From assembly GCF_006542425.1 (NCBI RefSeq), contig NZ_VFID01000010.1, positions 62,001 through 126,000 of the forward strand: DNA of 64,000 nucleotides. The letters run 5' to 3'. Below the pieces are notes generated by a model, which saw nothing but the letters and a program-made list of their open reading frames with translations, was not told the DNA's origin and searched no databases. Each line of letters starts with the position of its first letter. Positions within the stretch are counted from its first letter, which is position 1. Made by a program: the position numbers and the translations under genes. The DNA comes from Pseudoxanthomonas sp. z9. GTDB lineage: Bacteria; Pseudomonadota; Gammaproteobacteria; Xanthomonadales; Xanthomonadaceae. This document shows, piece after piece, positions 34,539 through 42,851 of this stretch.

Positions 34539-34949
34539 TCAGGTCTCCGCCGGCTTCCGATCGGACGGGTGGTTCACGCCGTCCTCGACCGGGACTTCGC
34601 CCAGCGCGAACGGATTGACCCCATCCAGGCAGCCGACGTTGTAGCCGTATTCGTTGGGGTCGGAGCGGCGCTGGTGGTGCGTGTAGATGCCACAGCGCGA
34701 ACAGAAGTAGTGCCGCGCGACCTTCGTGTTGAACTGGTACAGGGTCAACACGTCCCCGCCCTGCACCACCCGCAGGCCGGACAGCGGCACCGAAGCGACG
34801 ATGGCGCCCTTGCGCCGGCACAGCGAGCAGTCGCAGCGGCGCGGCCTGACGATGCCATCGGGCAGGTCCAGCTCCAGCACCACCGCGCCGCAATGGCAGC
34901 GCGCGCGGTGGCTGGGCAGGATGGAAACACCACCGACTTCACGAATCAT
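34539..34949 (-). CDS. GFA (CENP-V-like) family zinc protein
   Basis: A 136-residue protein of the glutathione-dependent formaldehyde-activating enzyme family: zinc ligands are seen as ARCHCGAV, RRCDCSLCRRKG and HYFCSRCGIYTHH. Some members add formaldehyde to glutathione, but the activity is disputed for many, so only the family is certain. The ATG at 34949 was chosen because the zinc motif follows; the open frame upstream has no support. First gene of the GFA-ABM-VOC-GST operon. Confidence 0.88.
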   Translation of the reverse strand: MIREVGGVSILPSHRARCHCGAVVLELDLPDGIVRPRRCDCSLCRRKGAIVASVPLSGLRVVQGGDVLTLYQFNTKVARHYFCSRCGIYTHHQRRSDPNEYGYNVGCLDGVNPFALGEVPVEDGVNHPSDRKPAET

Positions 34950-35026
34950 GCCGCGTCCTGTTTCCGGCGTGCCCCGCCGACGGGGCGCCAGTGTAGTACG
35001 CGGCATGTGAGGGGCGCCGCCGGCAC

Positions 35027-35398
35027 TCATGTGTGGGTCAACATCAGGCAATAGCCGTCGGGGTCGGTCAACCTGAACTCGCCGAGCGGGCAGTAGAACG
35101 GATGGGTCATCGGACCGACCGGCAGCCCCTCCGCCCGCAATCGGGCATGCACCGCCGCGATGTCGTCGAAGTACAGATAGAACAGCACCGCCTGTTGGCC
35201 GGGATCGACCGGATCGCTGGCCCGCGCCAGCATCAAATGCCCTGCCCCGCCCTCCAGCCAGGCCCAGACCGGCGTGTCGCCATGTTCGGGCACGTGGGTA
35301 TTGCGTAGCTCGAAGCCCAGGCGTGCATAGAACGCGATGGAGCGGGTCACGTCGGCGACGTGCGCCATGGCGACCAGGTTGCGAAGCGGCATGCCCAT
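35027..35398 (-). CDS. VOC family protein
   Basis: A 123-residue vicinal oxygen chelate protein: HVADVTRSIAFYARLGFEL starts the first module and FRLTDPDGYCLMLTH ends the second, with a glutamate of GEFRL as probable metal ligand. Function cannot be narrowed. AAGGGAT lies eight bases before the ATG at 35398; another ATG is two codons later. It follows the DUF2164 gene by 28 bases. Confidence 0.85.
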   Translation of the reverse strand: MGMPLRNLVAMAHVADVTRSIAFYARLGFELRNTHVPEHGDTPVWAWLEGGAGHLMLARASDPVDPGQQAVLFYLYFDDIAAVHARLRAEGLPVGPMTHPFYCPLGEFRLTDPDGYCLMLTHT

Positions 35399-35426
35399 GC
35401 CGGTATCCCTTGCCGCGCGTGCGGCG

Positions 35427-35681
35427 TCAGCGCTTGAAGTCGGTCGGACGCTCCAGCTGGTAGATGGCGTCCTGGACGTCGTCCAGCTTCGCCGCCAGCG
35501 CGGCCTGTGCGTCGTACAGGCCGCGATTGTAGTAATAGGCGCCAACCTCCTGGGAGAAGAAATCGAGCAGGAATTCGGCGTCGAACCGGCCGATGGCCTG
35601 TTTCAGCTCCTCGCTGAAATACAGCTGGATCCGGTTGACGATCAGCGCTTTTTCTTCCGGGGAGAACTGGATTTCGCTCAT
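35427..35681 (-). CDS. DUF2164 family protein
   Basis: An 84-residue protein with IQFSPEEKALIVNRIQLYFSEEL-like helices (split here, residues 3-26), IGRFDAEFLLDFFSQEVGAY and YYNRGLYDAQAAL; this is the DUF2164 pattern, of unknown function. The ATG at 35681 is the family start. It lies upstream of the VOC gene on the same strand. Confidence 0.85.
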   Translation of the reverse strand: MSEIQFSPEEKALIVNRIQLYFSEELKQAIGRFDAEFLLDFFSQEVGAYYYNRGLYDAQAALAAKLDDVQDAIYQLERPTDFKR

Positions 35682-35846
35682 GGTGTCCGCATCATTCTTC
35701 CGGGCGCACGGCTGCACCGGAACGGGAAAGGGGATCGCCCACGGCGCGCGTCATGATCACACCGGCAGGGTCGACTCATGCCGCCATCATCGCGCAAGCG
35801 GTCTCACGGAATGCGATCGACGTGCCGGCGTGGTCCCGCTCCCCTG

Positions 35847-36362
35847 TCATCCCTCCACATCGGATTCCGGCCGTTCCAGCGCCCGGAACATCACGTACGC
35901 ATCCACCCACCCCAACCGCTGGTGGCGGAATGCGCCGGGCAGCGTCCCGACGATGTCGAAACCGAGCCGGCGATAGAGTTCCACCGCCGCCGCGTTGGTG
36001 CTGACCACGTAGTTGAACTGGATGCCGCGGAACCCGGCGGCGCGTGCGCGGGCCAGGCTGTGCTCGACCAGTCGCCTGCCCACGCCCCTGCCCTGCATGG
36101 CGGGCGCGACCGCATAGGTGGCGCTGGCGATGTGCGCGCCGCGCCCGGCGTGGTTGGCGCCCAGCTTGTACATGCCGATCACCTCGTCGCCCTGCTCCGC
36201 CACCGAGGCGGCATGGGTGCCGAACCAGTGCTCGCGGAAGGTGTCGCGCTCGAAATCCTCGTCGAACGGCAACGCATCGCCCGGCGCGATCACCGCGCGG
36301 AAAATCGTCCACATGGATTCGAGGTCATCGACCGTGGCGGGGCGGATGCGCAGTGTCTCCAT
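35847..36362 (-). CDS. GNAT family N-acetyltransferase
   Basis: A 171-residue acetyltransferase with the acetyl-CoA loop APAMQGRGVGRRLVEHSL (Q/RxxGxG/A) and FNYVVSTNAAAVELYRRLGF, the usual motif B. The substrate is unknown. The ATG at 36362 has GGAG seven bases upstream and is favoured over an ATG at 36386 that overlaps the Lrp gene stop. Confidence 0.9.
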   Translation of the reverse strand: METLRIRPATVDDLESMWTIFRAVIAPGDALPFDEDFERDTFREHWFGTHAASVAEQGDEVIGMYKLGANHAGRGAHIASATYAVAPAMQGRGVGRRLVEHSLARARAAGFRGIQFNYVVSTNAAAVELYRRLGFDIVGTLPGAFRHQRLGWVDAYVMFRALERPESDVEG

Positions 36363-36382
36363 TCGATCTCCGATAGTCGTTG

Positions 36383-36862
36383 TCATCCCTTCGGCAGCGG
36401 CCAGCCGCCGAAGGCTTTCACGGTGCGCAGCACGAAACTGGAATTCACGTCTGCCACGCCGCTGGCGTCGAGCAGCTTGTCCAGCAGGAAGCGCGAGAAG
36501 TGTTCCAGATCCTGCACCACGACGTGCAGCAGGTAGTCCATGTCGCCGGTCAGGGCATGGCAGGTGACCACTTCATCCCAATGCTGCACGTTGTCGGCGA
36601 ACAGGGCGATGCCGCTCTGGCCATGCTTCTCCAGCTGCACGCGCACGAAGGCCTGCAGGCCCAGGCCGACGCTCTGCGGTTCCACCCGCGCGGCGTAGCC
36701 GGTGATGACCCCGGCCGCTTCCAGCCGCTGGATCCGGCGCAGGCAGGCCGAAGCCGACAGGTTCACCTGGGTGGCGATATCGGAATTGGGGGCCCGGCCC
36801 TGTTGTTGCAGCAGGGCCAGCAGGCGCAGGTCGGTCCGGTCCAGAACCAGGGAATCGGCCAT
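36383..36862 (-). CDS. Lrp/AsnC family transcriptional regulator
   Basis: A 159-residue regulator: winged helix-turn-helix at about 6-60 (LDRTDLRLLALLQQQGRA, LSASACLRRIQRLEAAG) and a RAM ligand-binding domain from about 70 (VRVQLEKHG, ALTGDMDYLLHVVVQDLEHFSRFL). It is divergent from the phenylalanine hydroxylase gene. The shared gap has repeated TTGC/GCAA half-sites, so control of phhA by an aromatic amino acid is plausible. Confidence 0.92.
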   Translation of the reverse strand: MADSLVLDRTDLRLLALLQQQGRAPNSDIATQVNLSASACLRRIQRLEAAGVITGYAARVEPQSVGLGLQAFVRVQLEKHGQSGIALFADNVQHWDEVVTCHALTGDMDYLLHVVVQDLEHFSRFLLDKLLDASGVADVNSSFVLRTVKAFGGWPLPKG

Positions 36863-36864
36863 TT

Positions 36865-36942
36865 GTTGCCTCGCAACATTGTTTTACGCAACAAGATTGC
36901 GCCCAAGACCCCTGTACGCGCAACTTTGCAAGCCCATTGCGC
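36865..36942. promoter_or_regulatory. Candidate Lrp-type operator array in the lrp-phhA gap
   Basis: Three inverted repeats share TTGC/GCAA halves: GTTGCCTCGCAAC (36865-36877), TTGTTTTACGCAACAA (36879-36894) and GCGCAA...TTGCGC (36918-36942). The first lies two bases from the regulator's start codon, which suggests autoregulation. Confidence 0.5.
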
Positions 36943-36995
36943 GGTCCCGGCGCTAGCATTTCGATCGCAGGATTTGCCCTGCCAGGAGCCCCGCC

Positions 36996-37880
36996 ATGAA
37001 CGAACCCCGCCGCGTCGAGCACCAGCAGACCGACAAGGGCTATGTGCCGGTCTACACGACCGCCGTGGTGGAGCAGCCGGCCGACTATCCGGCCGCCGAC
37101 CACGACACCTGGGGCAAGCTGTACGAACGCCAGCGCCAGTTGCTGGTCGGCCGGGCCTGCGACGAGTTCCTGCAGGCACAGGATGCGATGGGCATGACCC
37201 CGGACCGCATCCCGCGCTTTGACGAGCTCAACCGCGTGCTGAAGGCAGCCACCGGCTGGACCCTGATCGGCGTCGAGGGCCTGCTGCCGGAGCTGGATTT
37301 CTTCGATCACCTGGCCAACCGGCGTTTCCCGGTCACCTGGTGGATCCGCCGCCCCGACCAGATCGACTACATCGCCGAACCGGATCTGTTCCACGATCTG
37401 TTCGGCCATGTGCCGCTGCTGATGAATCCGGTGTTCGCCGACTACATGGAGGCGTACGGCAGGGGTGGGGTGAAGGCGCACGGCATTGGTCCGGAAGCCC
37501 TGGTCCACCTGACCCGGCTGTACTGGTACACCGTGGAATTCGGCCTGATCAACACGCCCGATGGCCTGCGCATCTACGGCGCCGGCATCGTCTCCTCGAA
37601 AGGCGAATCGCTGTACTCGCTGGAATCGCCGGCGCCCAACCGGATCGGCTTCGACCTGGAGCGGCTGATGCGCACCCGCTACCGCATCGATACCTACCAG
37701 AAGACCTACTTCGTCATCGACAGCTTCGAGCAGCTGATGAACGCCACCGCGCCGGACTTCACCCCGATCTACGCGCGCCTGGCCGATCAGGACGCCATCC
37801 CGGCCGGCGACGTGCGCGAAGGCGACCGGGTATTCACCCGTGGCAGCGGCGAAGGCTGGCTGGCCGACGGCGACGTCTGA
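36996..37880 (+). CDS. phhA: Phenylalanine 4-monooxygenase
   Basis: Non-haem iron, pterin-dependent hydroxylase that turns phenylalanine into tyrosine. The 294-residue protein lacks a regulatory domain, as usual in bacteria. Iron ligands are visible as H133 and H138 in FHDLFGHVPLL and a glutamate near 181 in YWYTVEFGL; IGVEGLLPELDFFDHLANRRF is another conserved block. It begins after CAGGAGCCCCGCC. Divergent from the Lrp regulator; no pterin dehydratase gene is adjacent. Confidence 0.95.
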   Translation: MNEPRRVEHQQTDKGYVPVYTTAVVEQPADYPAADHDTWGKLYERQRQLLVGRACDEFLQAQDAMGMTPDRIPRFDELNRVLKAATGWTLIGVEGLLPELDFFDHLANRRFPVTWWIRRPDQIDYIAEPDLFHDLFGHVPLLMNPVFADYMEAYGRGGVKAHGIGPEALVHLTRLYWYTVEFGLINTPDGLRIYGAGIVSSKGESLYSLESPAPNRIGFDLERLMRTRYRIDTYQKTYFVIDSFEQLMNATAPDFTPIYARLADQDAIPAGDVREGDRVFTRGSGEGWLADGDV

Positions 37881-37912
37881 CCCGGACTTCCGGTTCGCTG
37901 GGCTTTCGATCC

Positions 37913-38047
37913 CTTGTGGGAGCGACGCCAGTCGCGACCGCATCGCCAGGTCCACCATCTGTCTCCAACGCCCGGTTGGCTTCATGGCCATCGAGGGGGC
38001 ACCGGTTGCCCGGACATTCCGGTCGCGACTGACGCCGCTCCTACAGG
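37913..38047. repeat. Family A palindromic repeat, divergent arms
   Basis: Left arm GTGGGAGCGACGCCAGTCGC, right arm (inverted) GTAGGAGCGGCGTCAGTCGC, about 85 bases apart. Unlike most pairs, the arms differ in subtype and carry single changes, so this copy looks aged. Confidence 0.75.
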
Positions 38048-38073
38048 GTACGGCGGGACTCTAGAATGCACGC

Positions 38074-40185
38074 ATGACGCATCTATCGCGCGCCACGCTG
38101 GCGCTGGCCCTTCTCATCGCCTTGCCGGCGGCCGCGCAGGACGACGCGCGCACCCTGGACCGCATCACCGTGCAGGCCGCGCGCCTGGACGGTGTCTCCG
38201 CCTTCGACACGCCGGCTTCGCTGGATCTCGTCGATCTGCGCGAGGATGCCGCCACCGCCGGAGTGAACCTGTCCGAGCGACTGGGTGGCGTGCCCGGCCT
38301 GCTCGCGCGTGATCGGCAGAACTACGCGCAGGACACCCAGTTGTCGATCCGCGGCTTCGGCGCGCGCGCGACTTTCGGGGTACGCGGGGTGCGGCTGTAT
38401 GCCGACGGCATTCCGGCCACGCTGCCGGACGGGCAGGGCCAGCTGTCGCATTTCAACCTGATGGGCGCGGAACGCGTGGAAGTGCTGCGCGGTCCGTTCT
38501 CGGCGCTGTACGGCAATTCCTCCGGCGGCGTGGTGCAGTTGTCCAGCGCACGCGGCGAGGCGCCGGGCGAACGGCGGGTGCGGGGCTCGGTGGGCAGCGA
38601 TGCGACCCGCACGCTGGGCGCGCAATGGTCCGGCGCGCAGGGCGGGGTGCACTACAACCTGGCGGCCAGCGTGTTCGATACCGACGGCTACCGGGATCAC
38701 AGCGCGGCGCGGCGCGAGTCGTTCAACGGCAAGTTGGGTTTCGATCTGGCGGGCGAGGGCACGCTGGATCTGGTGTTCAATCATTTCGATTCACCACGCG
38801 CGCAGGACCCGCTCGGCCTGACCCGGGCGCAGTGGCGCACGGATCCGGCGCAGGCGGTCGCCGCCGCGCACCAGTTCAATACCCGCAAGTCGGTGCGCCA
38901 GGACCAGCTCGGACTGGTGCTGGATCAGCCGCTGGCCGCCGGCCATCGCCTGCGCGCGACGGCTTATGCCGGCAGCCGCGATGTCGAGCAGTTCCTGCCG
39001 CTTCCCGTCGGCGCGCAGGGCAATCCGCTCAACAGCGGCGGCGTCATCGATCTGGGCAATGACCAGGCCGGCATCGACGCGCGCTGGTCGTGGCAGGGCG
39101 AACTGGCCGCGCGGCCGTTCGAGGCCACCGTCGGCGTGAACGCGGACCGCCAGCGCCAGCATCGGCGCGGATACGAGAATTTCATCGGTGCGCAGTGGGG
39201 CGTGCGGGGCCGGCCGCGTCGCGACGAACGCAACCGGGTGGAGAACGTGGACCAGTATGCGCAGGCGTGGTGGCGTTTCGCCGATCGCTGGTCGCTGCTC
39301 GCCGGTGCGCGCCACAGCGCGGTGCGGTTCGCCTCGCGCGACCATTACGTCACCGCCACCAACCCCGATGACAGCGGTCGCGTGCGCTATGCCGAGACCA
39401 CGCCGGTCGCGGGCGTGATGTTCGATGCCGGCGCCGACTGGCGCCTCTACCTGTCGAGCGGGCGTGGTTTCGAGACCCCGACCTTCAACGAACTCGGCTA
39501 TCGCGCCGACGGCGGTGCCGGCCTGGCGCTGGATCTGCGCCCGGCGATCAGCCGTCACTGGGAACTGGGCAGCAAATGGCGCTGGTCCGCGGGCGATCTG
39601 GCGTTCGCGCTGTTCCGCGCCGACACCGACGACGAGTTGTCGGTGGCCAGCAACCTGGGCGGGCGCAGCACCTACCGCAACGTGGGGCGTGCGCGACGGC
39701 AAGGCGCGGAGGCGAGCGTGCGCGCGTCCTTCGGCGAACACTGGCAGTGGCAGGCCGCCTGGACCTGGCTGGATGCCGAGTTCCGCGACGGCTTCCTGAC
39801 CTGCGCGCGCAGCGGTTGCGCCGTTCCGGACACGCCGGTGAAGGCGGGTGCGACGATTCCCGGTACCGCGCGCCAGCAGTTCTTCGGCCGGCTTGAATGG
39901 CGTTCGGAGACCTGGAGCGCGGCCGCCGAAGCCGTCGCCCAGGATCGGGTGAGCGTGAACGATATCGGCAGCGAACAGGCCCCGGGCTACGCATTGCTGC
40001 ACCTGGAAGCCGCGCGCCGCTGGCGGTTCGGCGACGATACGCTGCGCGCGTTCCTGCGCGTGGACAATGCGCTCGATCAGCGTTACGCCGGCTCGGTGAT
40101 CGTCAACGAAGGCAACGGCCGTTACTACGAGCCCGGGCCGGACCGTGGATTCCTGTTGGGGCTGGAGTGGCGGCGGGCACCGTAG
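38074..40185 (+). CDS. TonB-dependent receptor, siderophore type
   Basis: A 703-residue outer-membrane receptor. Signal peptide LALALLIALPAAAQ, TonB-box-like RITVQA, plug with QLSIRGFGARATFGVRGVRL, ADGIPATLPDGQGQ and VEVLRGPFSALYGNSSGGVV, then a barrel ending EWRRAP. No N-terminal signalling domain is present, so it is a transporter only. The plug resembles iron-siderophore (FecA/ YncD-like) receptors, but no iron-regulated operator is visible. It stands alone between a repeat and the WYL regulator gene. Confidence 0.92.
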   Translation: MTHLSRATLALALLIALPAAAQDDARTLDRITVQAARLDGVSAFDTPASLDLVDLREDAATAGVNLSERLGGVPGLLARDRQNYAQDTQLSIRGFGARATFGVRGVRLYADGIPATLPDGQGQLSHFNLMGAERVEVLRGPFSALYGNSSGGVVQLSSARGEAPGERRVRGSVGSDATRTLGAQWSGAQGGVHYNLAASVFDTDGYRDHSAARRESFNGKLGFDLAGEGTLDLVFNHFDSPRAQDPLGLTRAQWRTDPAQAVAAAHQFNTRKSVRQDQLGLVLDQPLAAGHRLRATAYAGSRDVEQFLPLPVGAQGNPLNSGGVIDLGNDQAGIDARWSWQGELAARPFEATVGVNADRQRQHRRGYENFIGAQWGVRGRPRRDERNRVENVDQYAQAWWRFADRWSLLAGARHSAVRFASRDHYVTATNPDDSGRVRYAETTPVAGVMFDAGADWRLYLSSGRGFETPTFNELGYRADGGAGLALDLRPAISRHWELGSKWRWSAGDLAFALFRADTDDELSVASNLGGRSTYRNVGRARRQGAEASVRASFGEHWQWQAAWTWLDAEFRDGFLTCARSGCAVPDTPVKAGATIPGTARQQFFGRLEWRSETWSAAAEAVAQDRVSVNDIGSEQAPGYALLHLEAARRWRFGDDTLRAFLRVDNALDQRYAGSVIVNEGNGRYYEPGPDRGFLLGLEWRRAP

Positions 40186-40215
40186 CGTTCGTCATCCCGA
40201 CGCGGCAGTGGCCTC

Positions 40216-40911
40216 TCAGGCATCCGAAGGCGGCGGTCCGACCCGACGGAAATAGGCTTCCAGTCCGCGCTCGGGATCGTCGGTGAATATTTCCCCGGTC
40301 TCATCCAGCTGGAGGATGCGGTCGGGCCGGAAATTGCGGAAGTCGCCACGGAAACGGCACCACGCGCCGAGTGTCCAGCTGCCGCCCCAGAACGCCAGGC
40401 ACAGCGGCTCGACGTCGCGCCCGGTTTCCTCGCCGGAATGATCGGCGTAGCGAAACCGCAGCACGCGGCGTTGTTCGATGGCCTCGTGCAGGCGATCCAG
40501 CAGGCCGGTGGATTCGAAGCGATCCTTCAGTTCCGGCGCGTAGATGCGGGTGCGCTGCGCACGCGCCTGCAGATCCGGCGGCAGCACCGCCTGGATTTTC
40601 AGCAGTGCCGAACGTGCGCCGACGGACAGGCGCTTGCCGCCGAAGGCACGGACGAAGCGCGTGCCGACCACCAGGGCTTCGAGCTCGTCGGCGTTGAACA
40701 TCAGCGGAGGAATGTCCGCGCCCTTGCGCAGCAGATAACCGATGCCGGCCTCGCCTTCGATCGGCACGCCGGACAATTGCAGGTCGGCGACATCGCGATA
40801 AACCGTTCGCAGCGAGACCGCCAGGGTCTCGGCGAGGGTACGGGCGGGCAGGGCGGTGCGGCGTCCACGCAGGGCATGGATGATCAGGAACAAGCGGTCG
40901 GCGCGGCGCAT
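40216..40911 (-). CDS. WYL-domain (YafY-type) transcriptional regulator
   Basis: A 231-residue regulator: N-terminal DeoR-like helix-turn-helix (RADRLFLIIHALRGRR, TLAETLAVSLRTVYRDVADLQ) and a WYL domain (about 125-200, RVLRFRYADHSGE, RPDRILQLDETG). Many such proteins sense ligands or nucleic acid. It follows the double-NIPSNAP gene by 51 bases on the same strand and is probably the last gene of a four-gene operon. The ATG at 40911 begins the helix-turn-helix. Confidence 0.88.
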   Translation of the reverse strand: MRRADRLFLIIHALRGRRTALPARTLAETLAVSLRTVYRDVADLQLSGVPIEGEAGIGYLLRKGADIPPLMFNADELEALVVGTRFVRAFGGKRLSVGARSALLKIQAVLPPDLQARAQRTRIYAPELKDRFESTGLLDRLHEAIEQRRVLRFRYADHSGEETGRDVEPLCLAFWGGSWTLGAWCRFRGDFRNFRPDRILQLDETGEIFTDDPERGLEAYFRRVGPPPSDA

Positions 40912-40962
40912 GCCGGCATCATCCCTTGCCGACGCCGGGGGACGCAAAGGGACGCGCGCATC

Positions 40963-41754
40963 TCACGCCTCCCCATCGGGATGCGACGCGCGTCCCATCC
41001 GCGAACGCGCGGTGGGCGCCAGCCGCAGCAACTCGGTCCGATGCGGCTGCGCGCCGATCCGCCAGGCCGCCTGGAGCTGGCGGTCGCAACGTTCGTGGGT
41101 GGCCTCGTCGGCAAACTGCAGGAGGCAGGCGAACACGTGCTCGCCCTCGCGCACCGGCAGGGCGGCGTAGTCGTTCGGCGCGGTGCTGCTCACCAGCGTG
41201 CCAAGCACGCGCGCCTGCATGTCCTCCAGCCACGGCCGTTGTATCTGTTCGAAATGATCCCGCCACTCCTGGCTCACCGGCGCATCGAAGTGGTGCAGGC
41301 AGATGACGATGCGGGCCTGCTCCGGCACGGCCGCGCCCATCGGCGGCGGCGGCGTCGACACACGCAACCCGGGGCCCGGATGCGCGGGCTGCAGCAGCAG
41401 CACGTTGTCCGAATCGATCATCGTCGCGTTGGCGGCGTCGCGATTCGCGTGCCATACCGGTCCCTGGTAGAACCGCGTGAGTGCCTCCCGTCGCGTCGCC
41501 ATGTCGGCGAAGCCGCGCAACCAGACGAAGCGATCCGGATCATCCAGATCGCGGAACTGGCCCAGCAGGTGCATGCCGACGGCTTCCTGGGTTTCGATGA
41601 ACTCGCGCTCGAACAGGGTGATCAGTTCGTCGCGCCGGCCCGGGTGCAGGGTGTACTGGCGCAGTTCGATCACGCCGGGAACCGCGGCCACGATCGGCGG
41701 GGAAACCGGAGGACGGGAGGCGCGGACCGTCGTGGGGGAGAGGGTATCCAGCAT
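40963..41754 (-). CDS. NIPSNAP family protein with two related modules
   Basis: A 263-residue protein. The first module (about 25-115) is a clear NIPSNAP ferredoxin-like domain with VIELRQYTLHPGRRDELITLF, EAVGMHLLGQFRDLDDPDRF and VWLRGFADMATRREAL; a second weaker module follows (IVICLHHFDAPVSQEWRDHFEQ). Function is unknown; NIPSNAP proteins resemble ABM-type dimeric barrels. AGGAG lies eight bases before the ATG at 41754. It starts four bases after the stop of the upstream NIPSNAP gene. Confidence 0.85.
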   Translation of the reverse strand: MLDTLSPTTVRASRPPVSPPIVAAVPGVIELRQYTLHPGRRDELITLFEREFIETQEAVGMHLLGQFRDLDDPDRFVWLRGFADMATRREALTRFYQGPVWHANRDAANATMIDSDNVLLLQPAHPGPGLRVSTPPPPMGAAVPEQARIVICLHHFDAPVSQEWRDHFEQIQRPWLEDMQARVLGTLVSSTAPNDYAALPVREGEHVFACLLQFADEATHERCDRQLQAAWRIGAQPHRTELLRLAPTARSRMGRASHPDGEA

Positions 41755-41758
41755 CGCT

Positions 41759-42106
41759 TCACTCCTGGCGCAGGGCATCGACAACGGCGGTGTCCATCTC
41801 GATCACCACCGACAGGTATTCCTCGATCAGATCGAGCACGGCCTGGCGTGGTCCCTCACGCCATTGCTCGCTGCCATAGAAGGCATCCTGCTCGCGCTGG
41901 CGCGCATCCAGATCCGCGTAAGCGCGGATCAGCAGGTACGACGTGCGGTCATGCGGCGATGGCCCATGCCGGACCACGTCCATGGGCCAGCCACGCAGCA
42001 TCGGCGTGACCGTGGTGCTGATCAGCCGGTGGAAGTCCTCGCGCGTGCCCGGGCGCAGGCGATAGCTGCGGAACTCGACGGCCCGGGTGGAAGCCGACGG
42101 GCTCAT
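41759..42106 (-). CDS. NIPSNAP family protein, single module
   Basis: A 115-residue single NIPSNAP-like domain: VEFRSYRLRPGTREDFHRLI, LRGWPMDVVRHGPSPHDRTS and AYADLDARQREQDAFYGSEQW. It overlaps the stop of the upstream gene by four bases (ATGA) and is followed four bases later by the larger NIPSNAP gene. No function known; pairing of two NIPSNAP genes suggests a hetero-oligomer (inference). Confidence 0.85.
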   Translation of the reverse strand: MSPSASTRAVEFRSYRLRPGTREDFHRLISTTVTPMLRGWPMDVVRHGPSPHDRTSYLLIRAYADLDARQREQDAFYGSEQWREGPRQAVLDLIEEYLSVVIEMDTAVVDALRQE

Positions 42107-42708
42107 GCGGCCTCCCGGCTCAGGTACATGTGCCAGTTGGTTTCCCAGTGGCCACCGCGATCCGGCGAGAACGCCTGTTCCCAGTGCGCACTGTCCGGCT
42201 GGATCTCGTGCCAACGGAACCGCACCCACACCTCGCGGCCCTTGTGGCGGTCCCGGCCGTGGAAGGTGCCGACGCCATCGTCGAAGCGGCCGATCACCGG
42301 CGGTTCGAGCTGGCCCTCGCGGTTGTTGGCCCAGTACAGGCTCCACTGCCGCTGGAGCGGGTCATACAGGCGCAGGGTCATGCCGCGATAGCCGCCCGAC
42401 CAGTCGGTGACGAACTCGTCCATGTTGCCGATGCCACCCAGCACCGGACCGCACTGTTGGCGCGCCTCGAAGTGTTCCCATTCCTCGTATCCGGCCAGCC
42501 GCTCCTTCAGCCGCACGTTGCGCACTCGCCAGCGGCCGTGCAGGAAATCGAAGTCGTGCCGGCCTTCCGCTGGCAACGAGTGGCCCGGCGACGCCGGATA
42601 GACCAGCTGGTCGCTGCTCACCAGGCTACGTCCCAGGCCGGCAACGTAGGCCTGAAAGGCGCGCGGCAGCAGGTCCTGGGCGCGCGCGGTCAGACTCCGG
42701 GGGCTCAT
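42103..42708 (-). CDS. Uncharacterised DUF1579-like (lipocalin-type fold) protein
   Basis: A 201-residue soluble protein. From residue about 50, HDFDFLHGRWRVRNVRLKER, NMDEFVTDWSGGYRGMTLRL, YDPLQRQWSLYWANNREG and WHEIQPDSAHWEQAFSPDRG match the beta-barrel pattern of DUF1579-like proteins; ligand unknown. A strong GGAGGAA precedes the ATG at 42708. First gene of an operon with two NIPSNAP genes and a WYL regulator, divergent from a sensor kinase gene. Confidence 0.75.
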   Translation of the reverse strand: MSPRSLTARAQDLLPRAFQAYVAGLGRSLVSSDQLVYPASPGHSLPAEGRHDFDFLHGRWRVRNVRLKERLAGYEEWEHFEARQQCGPVLGGIGNMDEFVTDWSGGYRGMTLRLYDPLQRQWSLYWANNREGQLEPPVIGRFDDGVGTFHGRDRHKGREVWVRFRWHEIQPDSAHWEQAFSPDRGGHWETNWHMYLSREAA

Positions 42709-42851
42709 GCGTATTTCCTCCTGAAAATGGCAGGGGTCCATCCTGATGCGGGGCTGCTGACAGCGTGGTGTCAGCAGCCATCGACCTGCCGGAAGTCACG
42801 ACTTGCGCGATCCCCGTGGCGTCCGCCAGCGGCGGCAGGCAGCATGTCCGC

